A stretch of 64,000 bases of DNA from Bacteroidia bacterium (lineage in GTDB: Bacteria > Bacteroidota > Bacteroidia > B-17B0 > Aurantibacillaceae). Of the stretch, positions 27,350 to 35,964 are shown piece by piece. Positions within the stretch are counted from its first letter, which is position 1; each line of letters opens with the position of its first letter. The translations under genes and the position numbers were made by a program. The stretch lies in NCBI GenBank assembly GCA_020846335.1, contig JADLED010000150.1, positions 1 through 64,000 of the forward strand, written 5' to 3'. The notes under the pieces were generated by a model that worked only from the letters and a program-made list of their open reading frames with translations, did not search any database and had not been told where the DNA came from.

Positions 27350-28933
27350 CTAATTGGCATTGCCAAGTATGGCCTGAAACAATCCCAAATCGTCGAAACT
27401 CTGAGGCATGGTGTAATTGCGTATTTTCATTTTTTCGAGGGCCTTGCCTGTGCTTTCACCCATGGCCACAATTTTTTGTGTTGGAAGTATTTTATTTTTT
27501 TCAAAAAAAGCTTCCACATTGCTTGGGCTTGTAAACACCAGAATATCGGCATCTGCGCCAATTTCAATGCTGTGTTTTAAGGTGGCGTATACTTCCAGAT
27601 TAAACACATTGTCGCGTTTTACCATTTGCCATTGTATGCTTTGCATGCTGCCGCGCGCAATCGGAAACAGCACCCGCCCATTGCCTACTTTGCTGCTGAA
27701 TTGTTTGCCTACCAGTTTAATGTCGGTGCTGGTGCCAATAAAATCGGCCCTGTGACCAAAGGCTCGGAGTTCGGCGCTGGTGGCGGTGCCAATGCAACCA
27801 AATTTTACTTTATCGATTTTTGGTTTTTGATTAAAGAAATACCTCACGGCATGTTTGCTGCTAAAAAACACCCAGTCCACCTGAGGCAATTGCTTAATGG
27901 TTATTTGCTTAAACTCAATCAGGCTTTTGCCTTCGAGTGTAAAATTTAAGCGCCGCAAAGCATTTGGTAAATAATCCTCGTCGCGAAACGTTTTAGTAAT
28001 AAATATTTTTTTTGGTTGAATGGCATGAATGTGATCCACAATTCTGTCGCTGAACCCATCGGTATCAAGCGTTTCAAAAAAAAGTTGTTTGGGTTGTTTG
28101 TTCCACGCTTCGGCCATGCTCACCCACACTTTAAATTTTAAGCGGTCTTCGTCATCGGCTTCAGTGTCGCAATAAACACCAAGCGGCAACTGGCATCCGC
28201 CATCAAACATGTTTAAAATCTGGCGTTCGATGTTGATGCGGATAAGCACATCCAAATCATTTATTTCATCCAGAATTTCCAACAGTTCATTGTCATCTTC
28301 CCTAATTTGCCAGGCCAAAACACCTTGCGCGGGTGCGGGCACAAACACTTCGGGGTTTAATCTTTCAGAATGCAAATCTTCCAAATCCAGCTCCAGTCTT
28401 TCAACGCCGGCGGTGGCTATCATAATGGCATCGTAGTCGCCATCGCGTAATTTTTTTATGCGGGTGGGCACATTTCCCCGCAAGTCTTTTATTTCAACAT
28501 CGGGTCTAAAAGCCAGTAGCTGCGATTTGCGGCGGGCAGATGAGGTACCTACCAGGGCGTTTTTTTTAAGCCCGAATTTTTGTTTATCGTCGCAGGCCTC
28601 TTTGCGAATCAACAGTAATTCCGATGGGTCTTCGCGCTTTGAAACACCTCCTACAATAAGTCCGTCGGGACTGGTAGTAGGAAGGTCTTTGTGTGAATGC
28701 ACAGCAAGGTCGATGCTTTTGTTTAACAATTCCTCCTCGAGTTCTTTTGTAAAAAAACCTTTGCCTTCGAGTTTATCAAAGCTGGTATCCCATTGCTGCG
28801 AGCGGTCGCCGGAGGTGGAAATGATTTTTAGTTCAACCTCATGCCCTTTGTCTTCGAGTAATTGTTTGGTGTAATTGGCCTGCCATAGCGCTAAATCGCT
28901 GCCGCGTGTGCCTATAATAATTTTTCTATTCAC
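27350..28933 (-). CDS. hemC: Fused porphobilinogen deaminase / uroporphyrinogen-III synthase (HemC-HemD)
   Basis: 527 residues carrying two consecutive haem-pathway enzymes. Residues 1-300 are HemC: IGTRGSDLALWQ, STSGDRSQQWD, DLAVHSHKDLPT, TSSARRKSQLLAFRPD, NVPTRIKKL, PAPAQGVLAWQ, and GGCQLPLGVYC, whose Cys carries the dipyrromethane cofactor. Residues about 305-527 are a divergent HemD (VFFSSKHAVRYFF, GCIGTATSAELRAFG, VFTSPSNVEAFF, VAMGESTGKAL). Together they turn porphobilinogen into uroporphyrinogen III. Start is GTG 28933, with TAAATTTG four bases upstream. HemD is usually a separate gene; hemCD fusions are known in parts of Bacteroidota. Confidence 0.93.
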   Translation of the reverse strand: MNRKIIIGTRGSDLALWQANYTKQLLEDKGHEVELKIISTSGDRSQQWDTSFDKLEGKGFFTKELEEELLNKSIDLAVHSHKDLPTTSPDGLIVGGVSKREDPSELLLIRKEACDDKQKFGLKKNALVGTSSARRKSQLLAFRPDVEIKDLRGNVPTRIKKLRDGDYDAIMIATAGVERLELDLEDLHSERLNPEVFVPAPAQGVLAWQIREDDNELLEILDEINDLDVLIRINIERQILNMFDGGCQLPLGVYCDTEADDEDRLKFKVWVSMAEAWNKQPKQLFFETLDTDGFSDRIVDHIHAIQPKKIFITKTFRDEDYLPNALRRLNFTLEGKSLIEFKQITIKQLPQVDWVFFSSKHAVRYFFNQKPKIDKVKFGCIGTATSAELRAFGHRADFIGTSTDIKLVGKQFSSKVGNGRVLFPIARGSMQSIQWQMVKRDNVFNLEVYATLKHSIEIGADADILVFTSPSNVEAFFEKNKILPTQKIVAMGESTGKALEKMKIRNYTMPQSFDDLGLFQAILGNAN

Positions 28934-28937
28934 GGTG

Positions 28938-28945
28938 CAAATTTA
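28938..28945 (-). promoter_or_regulatory. -7 promoter element for hemCD (leaderless)
   Basis: TAAATTTG on the minus strand, then CACC, then the GTG start at 28933. Exact match to TAnnTTTG with a 4-nt gap to the start codon. Confidence 0.6.
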
Positions 28946-28986
28946 AAAAATTAAACGGGTTTAGTTCCGGCTATTAAAGACGGTGC

Positions 28987-29457
28987 TTAATGTACCTTTT
29001 CAATTTCAAAACCAAAATCCATTATCATTGGTAATGGGTCTACGCGCATGCCTTGTTCGAAAGTGAACTGGTATTTGCCGGGCAAAGAAAAGCGCACGTT
29101 TTTTTTAATAGGAATTTTCAAATCAAAAATATCACCGGCACCACTGCCTTGCCATTCGCCCTTTTCGTTGGCCAGTATCACCTCCATGGTATCTTTTTTA
29201 ATTTTCCCATCAGGATAATTTGTGGTAACAAATAAATACATGTTGCTGTAAGGGTAAGAGTCGCCGTGCCGCACCATTAGCGAAATATTGTTGAGCGTTT
29301 GTATGTCGTTTATTTCAACATCAAACACTGCTTTGTTTTTGGCAGACCACTCGTTGTCAGTAAAAGTTTGGTATTTGCTGTAAACTACGTGGCTGTTGCA
29401 GGCCGAAAGCAGCAGAAACACAAGAGGAACGGCAAGTCCAAGTTTAATCTTTGGCAT
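28987..29457 (-). CDS. gldH: Gliding motility lipoprotein GldH
   Basis: 156 residues from ATG 29457. A lipoprotein signal (MPKIKLGLAVPLVFLLLSAC) puts the lipid-bearing Cys at residue 19; the ORF track's 198-residue version adds 42 residues of reading-through inside ricT. Family marks: W near the start of the mature part, VRHGDSYPYSNMYLF, GEWQGSGAGDIFDLKIP, and YQFTFEQGMRVDPLP. GldH is needed for gliding in Flavobacterium johnsoniae, with its exact role unresolved. Its start overlaps the end of ricT by 14 bp; ATG 29472 is an alternative start. Confidence 0.88.
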   Translation of the reverse strand: MPKIKLGLAVPLVFLLLSACNSHVVYSKYQTFTDNEWSAKNKAVFDVEINDIQTLNNISLMVRHGDSYPYSNMYLFVTTNYPDGKIKKDTMEVILANEKGEWQGSGAGDIFDLKIPIKKNVRFSLPGKYQFTFEQGMRVDPLPMIMDFGFEIEKVH

Positions 29458-30919
29458 CGGTTTTTGCGTCATTTTTTGGTGGATTTGGTTTGCGCGCTTG
29501 GTTGTTGTTAGGTCGGTTTTGCGGCCTTTGTTGTGGGCGGTTGTTTTGTTGCTGACGCGGTTTTTGTTGAGCGCTGGCAGCATTGCCCTGTTCGTTGGTT
29601 TTTGGCTTATTTTGTTCCTGCGGCTTATTTCTGTTTTGATCCTGCGGCTTAGGTTTGTTTTGTGTCTGTTGTGGCCTTGGTTTGTTTGCCTGTTCGGCAG
29701 CCTTTGGTTTACCCGCCTCTGGTGTGTTTTGTTTTACCCCCTGATTGCGGTTTTGAGTTTTTTGTTGATTGCGGTTACCGCGGTTATTATTGTTTCGGTT
29801 TTTGTTGTTTTTACTACGGTCAAAACGGGTAAGACTGTCCTGACCTACTGTGTTTTCAAAGGCAGGTTCAATGCTCACAGTTTTTTCGGCAGGTTTTTCA
29901 AAGGCAATGAGTTGTTCGGGCATTTCGCCTTTAGCATTGTCGTCTAAAATACTTTTTACTGATTCTACTTTTAAAGGAATAAAAACTCCGGGGTCGCTGC
30001 GGTAGCTAAACCACATCACTCTTCTGAAAATATCTGTTTTTTGAAGGAACGCTTCGCCTTTTTTAGTTTGCAAACGTTTGCCTTCCATTTCAGGAAATTC
30101 TTTCAGGGCATCGAGGTAACTGTCGAGTTCGTAATTAAGGCAGCATTTTAATTTGCCGCATTGCCCTGCCAGTTTTAGCGGGTTTAAAGACAGTTGTTGG
30201 TATCTGGCCGCGCTGGTGTTCACTGTTCTGAAATCGGTTAACCAACTGCTGCAACACAGCTCGCGGCCGCAGGAGCCAATGCCACCAAGGCGGGATGCTT
30301 CCTGACGGGCACCAATCTGACGCATTTCAATGCGTACTTTAAATTCATCGGCCAGCACTTTAATCAGTTCTCTAAAATCCACCCGTGCATCGGCGGTGTA
30401 ATAAAAAATGGCTTTTGATTTATCGCCCTGATATTCCACATCGCTCAGTTTCATTTCGAGACCGAGTTTAAGTGCAATGGTTCTGGCGCGGTACATCGAG
30501 CTAACTTCCAGCGACTGGGCTTCGCGCCATTTATCAATATCGGCTTGTTTGGCCTTGCGGTAAACCTTGCGAATTTCTTCGCTGTCGAAATTGGCATTGC
30601 GTTTTTTCATTTGCAGTTTTACCAGTTCGCCGGTAAGCGACACGGTGCCAATATCGTGACCTGAAGTGGCTTCCACCGCAATGGTATCGCCAATGTTAAG
30701 TGTAAGGTTATTGGTATTTCTAAAAAATTCTTTGCGCGAATTTTTAAAACGCACTTCCACTATATCAAAAGGTTTTTGACCTCCCGGCAGGCTCATGTTG
30801 CCCAACCAGTCGAAAACCGTTAATTTGTTGCAGCCACCACCCGTGCCGCACGATCCATTATTGTTGCATCCGGCAGGTATTCCATTGCTTGTAGTGCCGC
30901 AACCACTTCCACATCCCAT
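29444..30919 (-). CDS. ricT: RicT/PSP1 family protein with Cys-rich head and Asn/Gln-rich tail
   Basis: 491 residues. The core (about 50-300) is the PSP1/RicT domain: VEVRFKNSRKEFFRN, ADARVDFRELIKVLADEF, and the invariant Cys clusters in GGIGSCGRELCCSSW and AGQCGKLKCCLNYE. In Bacillus, RicT (YaaT) is part of an iron-sulfur complex acting on RNA processing; in Bacteroidota it is conserved but unstudied, and its neighbour is commonly gldH. The first 30 residues hold six Cys in a Gly-rich context (GCGSGCG ... GTGGGC). From about 350 to the end is a low-complexity Asn/Gln/Lys/Pro tail, likely disordered. Overlaps gldH by 14 bp, implying coupled translation. Confidence 0.9.
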   Translation of the reverse strand: MGCGSGCGTTSNGIPAGCNNNGSCGTGGGCNKLTVFDWLGNMSLPGGQKPFDIVEVRFKNSRKEFFRNTNNLTLNIGDTIAVEATSGHDIGTVSLTGELVKLQMKKRNANFDSEEIRKVYRKAKQADIDKWREAQSLEVSSMYRARTIALKLGLEMKLSDVEYQGDKSKAIFYYTADARVDFRELIKVLADEFKVRIEMRQIGARQEASRLGGIGSCGRELCCSSWLTDFRTVNTSAARYQQLSLNPLKLAGQCGKLKCCLNYELDSYLDALKEFPEMEGKRLQTKKGEAFLQKTDIFRRVMWFSYRSDPGVFIPLKVESVKSILDDNAKGEMPEQLIAFEKPAEKTVSIEPAFENTVGQDSLTRFDRSKNNKNRNNNNRGNRNQQKTQNRNQGVKQNTPEAGKPKAAEQANKPRPQQTQNKPKPQDQNRNKPQEQNKPKTNEQGNAASAQQKPRQQQNNRPQQRPQNRPNNNQARKPNPPKNDAKTDAKD

Positions 30920-31032
30920 ATTAAAATAAATTACGCTTAAAGATACACACTTTGTCAGTTCTGTGCAAACCTCTGTTAGCGCTTTCTTCCTGTTTTACAC
31001 GGTGTTGCAAAGCAGGGTCCACCTAAAATTAT

Positions 31033-31040
31033 TATATTTG
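31033..31040 (+). promoter_or_regulatory. -7 promoter element for the 31045 gene (leaderless)
   Basis: TATATTTG, then ACTG, then the TTG start. A TTG at 31005-31007 could be a -33 box but the 25-bp spacing is longer than usual. Confidence 0.55.
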
Positions 31041-31044
31041 ACTG

Positions 31045-31890
31045 TTGAGGTTTCTCTTTATAAATATTTTTTTGGTCCTATCGGCCTATGTTTTGGCGCA
31101 GGATAAAATTTACCTGCTTAATGGCGAAGTGAGAAAGGGAAAAGTTACGGAAGTAGGCACCGAGGAAATAAGATTTATGGAAGATGGCGATAATCTTAGT
31201 CTTCTTAGATCGGATGTTTTGCTGATAGAATTTATAAACGGCGCGGTGGAAGTGATTAATGTGCCTGCTGAAAATAAAGTGTTTGCCAACACGCCAAAGG
31301 CTAAGGAAAGACATCTGGAAAACAGTAAAAAGCTGGCCACTTCCAATTTAGTTTCAATTAACTCTTTGGCGCTTTGCAATTCTGATGCGGCTTTTTTTTA
31401 CGAAAAACTTTTAGACGAAAAAAGATACGGCGTGGGATTAATGGCGGCTTTTAATTTTAACTCGCGCTGTAGCATTCTTAATTCGCACATTTTTAGTTTA
31501 ACGAACGGAAGAAAAAACTATGATTTGGGTGGTTTTGCCAATTTGTATTTGGGTTTGGATAGAACGGTAAAATCGTTTTATGTTGGTGTAATGATAAAAT
31601 ACATGGCACTTACATTTGATAAAACGGTTGTTAACGGCACAAGTATTACCAACAAACCCGCGAGTGGCAACCAACTGGCTACTATTTTTACCTGTGGCAA
31701 CCAACGGTTTTTCGATAACGGTTTTTTTATAAAAACCATTTATGGCCTTGGGGGTTTTAATCTTAATGGTGAGTATAAAGACGAATTTAACTATCAAAAT
31801 TCTAATAATGGTTTTGGAGCGCAACGCCCGTCTAACCGCAAATTTTTAGGCAAGTTTTATTTTGGAGTGAATATGGGATTGTGTTTTTAA
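31045..31890 (+). CDS. Exported outer-membrane-type protein, first of a tandem pair
   Basis: 281 residues with a TTG start; the signal peptide MRFLFINIFLVLSAYVLAQ begins exactly there, and a -7 element lies 4 nt before it. After cleavage comes a short beta domain (DKIYLLNGEVRKGKVTEVG ... SLLRSDVLLIEFING, about residues 20-75), then a linker, then a region from about 110 with alternating strands and aromatic residues ending in NMGLCF, consistent with an outer-membrane beta-barrel. No named family recognised. The next gene has the same N-terminal domain and plan, and its ATG overlaps this stop (TAATG). Confidence 0.75.
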   Translation: MRFLFINIFLVLSAYVLAQDKIYLLNGEVRKGKVTEVGTEEIRFMEDGDNLSLLRSDVLLIEFINGAVEVINVPAENKVFANTPKAKERHLENSKKLATSNLVSINSLALCNSDAAFFYEKLLDEKRYGVGLMAAFNFNSRCSILNSHIFSLTNGRKNYDLGGFANLYLGLDRTVKSFYVGVMIKYMALTFDKTVVNGTSITNKPASGNQLATIFTCGNQRFFDNGFFIKTIYGLGGFNLNGEYKDEFNYQNSNNGFGAQRPSNRKFLGKFYFGVNMGLCF

Positions 31891-32630
31891 TGAAAAAAAT
31901 TATTGTCATATTACTCTTTTTTGCCGGCACCTTAAATGCTCAGGATAAATTGTTTTATGCCAATGGCACCGTTAAAAAAGGCATTGTTGTATCCATCGGA
32001 AATGAATTTGTTTTTTTTAAAGCCACAGACACTTCTGAAGTAAAAGGCATTAAAAAATCGGAGCTGGTTTTAATTGAAGATGTGCGCGGAACGCTTTATC
32101 ACATTTCGGCGAATAGTAATTTAAAAACTCTGCGCCCTAAACAGGAAGCGTCTGAAATTAAACGAAACACGTTGGGCCTGGCACCAATTGCTTTGTTTAC
32201 GGGCAGAGCCACATTTATTTACGAACGGCTAAATGAAAGCGGAACTATTGGACTGGCTTTTCCGCTCTCGCTCACCTTTAATCCATACGACAACGATTCG
32301 GTTGTTTCTGGTACATCTACCGGAGGCGGTGTTAATTTTTTTGGCGGTGTGGATGTTAACTTCTACGTTGGTAAAAACAACAATGCTAAATTTTTTATGG
32401 GACCTCGGGCCAGATACGGTACCGATGTTTTTTTTGGAAAGACAGAAGCTTATACTCTGCAAACCCAATTTGGCTGGCGCTTTGGTAATCCCCAAGGCAT
32501 TTTGGTTCAACACTTATCTATTGGTTTTGGTTTTGTAAGGGTTATTTCGGTTGCCAATGTTACCAATATTAATCCCAGGCAATCCTACGCATGGTACAGC
32601 CTTAATTACCGATTAGGCTTTAGGTGGTAA
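31890..32630 (+). CDS. Exported outer-membrane-type protein, second of a tandem pair
   Basis: 246 residues from ATG 31890, which shares a base with the stop of the preceding gene; the GTG at 31881 in the ORF track is less likely because MKKIIVILLFFAGTLNAQ is a complete signal peptide. Layout matches its neighbour: DKLFYANGTVKKGIVVSIG ... IKKSELVLIEDVRGT, linker, then beta-strands with a C-terminal aromatic ending (YRLGFRW) as in outer-membrane barrels. Function unknown. The last 25 bp overlap the convergent ACC deaminase-family gene. Confidence 0.75.
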   Translation: MKKIIVILLFFAGTLNAQDKLFYANGTVKKGIVVSIGNEFVFFKATDTSEVKGIKKSELVLIEDVRGTLYHISANSNLKTLRPKQEASEIKRNTLGLAPIALFTGRATFIYERLNESGTIGLAFPLSLTFNPYDNDSVVSGTSTGGGVNFFGGVDVNFYVGKNNNAKFFMGPRARYGTDVFFGKTEAYTLQTQFGWRFGNPQGILVQHLSIGFGFVRVISVANVTNINPRQSYAWYSLNYRLGFRW

Positions 32631-33550
32631 CGCTTTTCAAAGGCAGCATTGCCCTGCAAACCACCGCTGTGAATTACCAATAATTTTGTGTTTTCGCGTA
32701 GTTTATTTTTTTTGATTAAATCGCTTACAGCGTAAAATAATTTGTTGGTGTACACGTAATCAAGCGGCACATTGTTTCCGGCTTCAAAATTATTTTTAAA
32801 ATCAATCAATTCCTTATCCAATCGCGCATATCCCGAAAAACAATAATTGCTGGTTATACAATGCCTTTCAATAAACGGCTCATTCAGAACTTCATTTCCA
32901 CTAATTGCTTTTGTTCTACCTTTGGTAATTTCTTTCAAAAGTGTATCCGCTTCCAGAGGCAAATTATTTTGTCCGCGCAACACACTAATGCCAACTACTG
33001 TTTGATTTGCCTTTACAGTTGCAACTAATCCTGCAAAGGTGGTGCCGGTGCCACAGGCGCAAAATATATAATCGTAATTTACACACTCGGGTTGTAAAAT
33101 TTCCATGCAACCTATTGCTCCTTCGGCATTATTGCCACCTTCGGGAACCAAATAATGCCGGCCGAATTTTTCGGTGAGTGTTTGTTTAAAATCTGCTTCG
33201 TTTTTTGTAAGGTATTCATTGCGGCTTACATACTCCAGTGTCATGCCGTTTTCGATCGCCTTTTTTAGAGTGAGATTCTCTTCTTCACCGGCGTCGCCCC
33301 GTATAATTCCTACTGATTTTATTCCGGCTTTTTTGCAGGCCGCGGCGGTAGCAGCAATGTGGTTAGAATGAGCGCCACCAAAGGTAATAAGCGTGTTGTG
33401 CTTTTGCTCAATGGCTTTTTTAAGATTGTGCTTTAACTTAAACCATTTATTGCCACTCACTTCGGGGTCAATTAAATCGAGGCGTAACACAGCCAACTGG
33501 TGAGGCGAACTTGTGGCAAGGTTATGGATAATTGGCCGGTAACTAAACAC
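32606..33550 (-). CDS. ACC deaminase / D-cysteine desulfhydrase family PLP enzyme
   Basis: 314 residues, fold type II PLP enzyme. The Schiff-base Lys lies in SGNKWFKLKHN; GGAHSNH binds the cofactor ring; CACGTGTTFAGL is the phosphate-binding Gly loop; HSGGLQGN is near the C-terminus. Members act as 1-aminocyclopropane-1-carboxylate deaminases or, more often in bacteria without plant hosts, D-cysteine desulfhydrases; the sequence read by eye does not settle the substrate. Start is GTG 33550, three bases after the stop of the TPR gene, so it is likely expressed with it. Confidence 0.85.
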   Translation of the reverse strand: MFSYRPIIHNLATSSPHQLAVLRLDLIDPEVSGNKWFKLKHNLKKAIEQKHNTLITFGGAHSNHIAATAAACKKAGIKSVGIIRGDAGEEENLTLKKAIENGMTLEYVSRNEYLTKNEADFKQTLTEKFGRHYLVPEGGNNAEGAIGCMEILQPECVNYDYIFCACGTGTTFAGLVATVKANQTVVGISVLRGQNNLPLEADTLLKEITKGRTKAISGNEVLNEPFIERHCITSNYCFSGYARLDKELIDFKNNFEAGNNVPLDYVYTNKLFYAVSDLIKKNKLRENTKLLVIHSGGLQGNAAFEKRYHLKPNR

Positions 33551-33553
33551 GCT

Positions 33554-35407
33554 TTAGTTTTTAATCTGATCGCCGCGCAATTCTCTGAAACGTTTGCGGG
33601 CCTCAACGGTATAAATGCTGCCGGGGTATTTCAGCAACACGTCTTCATAGGCCTGCCGGGCTTTTTCCTTGTCCTTGAGTTTGTATTCATACAACTCGGC
33701 CAGTTTAAATTGCGCGTCGTCGCCATACAGCTCTTCGGGATAATACTGCAGCACGTTTTTATACATTTCTTCAGCATCCGTCCATTTGATTTGTGCGGCA
33801 TATATCTGGGCCTTTTTAAAATAGATGTCATCGCCCAGGGTGTTTTGACTAAAGGTGCTGTTAATCAAATCAAGTGTTTGTAGTGCCTCGTCGTAGCGGT
33901 GTTGCAGAGTCATTAATTCGGCATTGGCAAACAAGCTCAAGGGTGCGCCTTGTGTTGAATCCACCGCAATGGCATCCGAAATAATTAAACTTAAATCGAG
34001 TGCGTCGTTGGCAATTAGTTTGGTGGTGGCGCCTTTTAATACATCGGCCTGTGCTTTTGCCCAGGTAAATTCGCCGGCATAAAAACTGAGTTTGGCATTT
34101 CTGAATTTGGCTTCCTGCCCAATGGCTTCGTATTTATAATCTTTTTCAACCTGAGAATATAGTAATGAGGCTTCCCAGATTTCTCCTTTTAAAAGATAAA
34201 TATCGCCCAGCAAAATTTTGTTTTCGGCGCGCTGCATGGGGTCTGCACCAGATTGTTTAATGTATTCGTCCAGTAGCGAAATGGCTTCATCGGTTTTATT
34301 GAGGTGATAGGCTTTAAGCATTACCAGATTTTTTAGCAATGTTTGGTTTACAAAACGTTCGCGGTATTTTTGGTTGGCTTTTTCGAGTTTTTGTTCGAGG
34401 AGGAGTAAATCTTCTTTTGATGCCAGAGGGTTTTGTGACAGGGTGAGGTATTCCACAATTAATCCTTCGGCTATGGCAATGTCGTAATACACGTTTCCGC
34501 TGCCTTTTTCTATCAGATAATTATAGCAGCGGTGGGCGGTTTCCCATTGCTGGTTGCTAACACAAATGCGCGCCAGATCGTAAATGCGCTGGCCCTGTTC
34601 TTTTAAGCGTTTGTCGAGCGATTTGCTTTGAATAAAGGCACCATCGAAATCTTTTTGTTGAAGTAAAATAAAATTCAGGAATTCGCTAAGTATAATTTTG
34701 TCGGGATTTTTAAGAATGCGTTTTTGCAATTCCTGTTTTAGTATCGGATTTTTTATGCCGCCTTCTTCATCATCGTATCCCAAAGAGTTTTGCAATTGCA
34801 TTTGCACGGTTTGTATGTCTGATTCTCTGAACTCGAGGGCGTCGAGGTATTCATTAATCATCGAATTTATGTCGTTACTTAGTTTAAATACCTCGGCTCT
34901 TTCGTAAAAATAAGGATAGTCGGGAGTGGCTTTTCGGCCTTTATTATATGTTTGCAGGGCATAAGAGTAAAGTTGTTCGTCGGTAAATTCTCCGGCAAGA
35001 TTTTGAACATTGGGCGGGTAGGGACTAAGTTCTTTCAGTGCTTTTTCGTAAGCTTCCTTTTCTTTTTTTGGGTCTTCCTGAAGCTTGTATATTTTACCGA
35101 GATAGACGTAGAAGTAAACGTTATTTCTATTTTGTTTGATTTGTTTTTTGGTGATTTTTTCGGCTTTGGAATATTCTTTTGCACCCAACAAACTGTGGTA
35201 GTAATTTATATACCATTGTTCGGGGTCTTTATCGTAAAGGGTTTCAAAATAGAGATTGGCTTTTTCAAATTCTTTTTGTTCGAAATATTGCTGTGCAAGC
35301 CGTTCGGTTTCTTTTGGATTTTTTTGAGCAAAACCAAATATTCCGGCACCTGTAAGAAGATAAGCAAGCAACAGTGTTTTTATGATGGAGAATGGTTTGG
35401 CGTTCAT
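33554..35407 (-). CDS. Large TPR-repeat exported protein
   Basis: 617 residues from ATG 35407 (the TTG at 35428 in the ORF track is unneeded). Signal peptide MNAKPFSIIKTLLLAYLLT...FGFAQ, then helical TPR-type repeats throughout: AQQYFEQKEFEKANLYFETL, YSKAEKITKKQIKQN, WETAHRCYNYLIEKG, AEEMYKNVLQYYPEELYGDDAQFKLAELY and a last pair near the end. Probably a periplasmic or envelope scaffold; no partner can be named. TATCTTTA a few bases before the start is a one-mismatch -7 element. Followed at once by the ACC deaminase-family gene. Confidence 0.8.
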   Translation of the reverse strand: MNAKPFSIIKTLLLAYLLTGAGIFGFAQKNPKETERLAQQYFEQKEFEKANLYFETLYDKDPEQWYINYYHSLLGAKEYSKAEKITKKQIKQNRNNVYFYVYLGKIYKLQEDPKKEKEAYEKALKELSPYPPNVQNLAGEFTDEQLYSYALQTYNKGRKATPDYPYFYERAEVFKLSNDINSMINEYLDALEFRESDIQTVQMQLQNSLGYDDEEGGIKNPILKQELQKRILKNPDKIILSEFLNFILLQQKDFDGAFIQSKSLDKRLKEQGQRIYDLARICVSNQQWETAHRCYNYLIEKGSGNVYYDIAIAEGLIVEYLTLSQNPLASKEDLLLLEQKLEKANQKYRERFVNQTLLKNLVMLKAYHLNKTDEAISLLDEYIKQSGADPMQRAENKILLGDIYLLKGEIWEASLLYSQVEKDYKYEAIGQEAKFRNAKLSFYAGEFTWAKAQADVLKGATTKLIANDALDLSLIISDAIAVDSTQGAPLSLFANAELMTLQHRYDEALQTLDLINSTFSQNTLGDDIYFKKAQIYAAQIKWTDAEEMYKNVLQYYPEELYGDDAQFKLAELYEYKLKDKEKARQAYEDVLLKYPGSIYTVEARKRFRELRGDQIKN

Positions 35408-35510
35408 ATTTACTAAAGATACTATCAATATTTTATCCGGATGAAAATGCTTTGTTTTTTTTGTTTTTTTTCACAAGCATTGATTCAGGTAGATGGCACA
35501 GGTGAACTAA

Positions 35511-35538
35511 AATAAAAAAACCGCCCAATGAGCGGTTT
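35511..35538 (-). terminator. Rho-independent terminator of the DUF4175 / anti-sigma operon
   Basis: Stem AAACCGC / GCGGTTT with a 7-nt loop; on the minus strand the stem is followed by TTTTATT, the expected U-tract. It lies about 20 bp after the stop of the 35557 gene. Confidence 0.8.
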
Positions 35539-35556
35539 CTTAAAAAAAGTATTGGT

Positions 35557-35964
35557 TTAACCGCGAAATCCTAAAAGCACCTTGCGGCCATTGTCTTCAA
35601 ATTTAATGGAGTCTGCCAGATTGGACATTAAAAATACACCGCGACCGCTCACTTTATCAAGGTTTGCGGGGTCGGTAGGGTCGGGCAGGCTGGTTGGGTC
35701 AAAGCCCTTGCCTTCGTCAATAATCGAAAATACCAGAACTTCTTCGTCCGATTCAAATCCAATTCTTACGTATTTATCCGGGTCGTCCTGATTGCCATGG
35801 TGTATGGCATTGTTAACGGCTTCGGTAACTGCAATAAGCATGTTTCCGTAAACATCTTCGTTAACATTGTAAACTTCGCAAACATCGTCAATAAGGCGTT
35901 CGATTAATCTCAGGTTTTTGGTGGTGGAGTTAATCTTTAGTGTCTGGTATTTTGTAGGTATCAT
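35557..35964 (-). CDS. RsbW-type anti-sigma regulatory factor (HATPase)
   Basis: 135 residues, a single GHKL ATPase domain. Seen: the N-box AVTEAVNNAIHHG, the G1 box DEGKGFDP, and the G2 region SGRGVFLMSNLAD. Proteins of this class phosphorylate an anti-anti-sigma (STAS) partner and sequester a sigma factor in Gram-positives; in Bacteroidota the partner is usually unknown and none is encoded nearby. The ATG shares a base with the stop of the DUF4175 gene (TAATG), so the two are co-translated. Confidence 0.88.
   Translation of the reverse strand: MIPTKYQTLKINSTTKNLRLIERLIDDVCEVYNVNEDVYGNMLIAVTEAVNNAIHHGNQDDPDKYVRIGFESDEEVLVFSIIDEGKGFDPTSLPDPTDPANLDKVSGRGVFLMSNLADSIKFEDNGRKVLLGFRG

Noticed and set aside
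27175-27366. 63-codon minus-strand ORF after hemCD
   Set aside because: TTG start inside hemCD, no signal, domain or promoter feature; composition like translated non-coding DNA.
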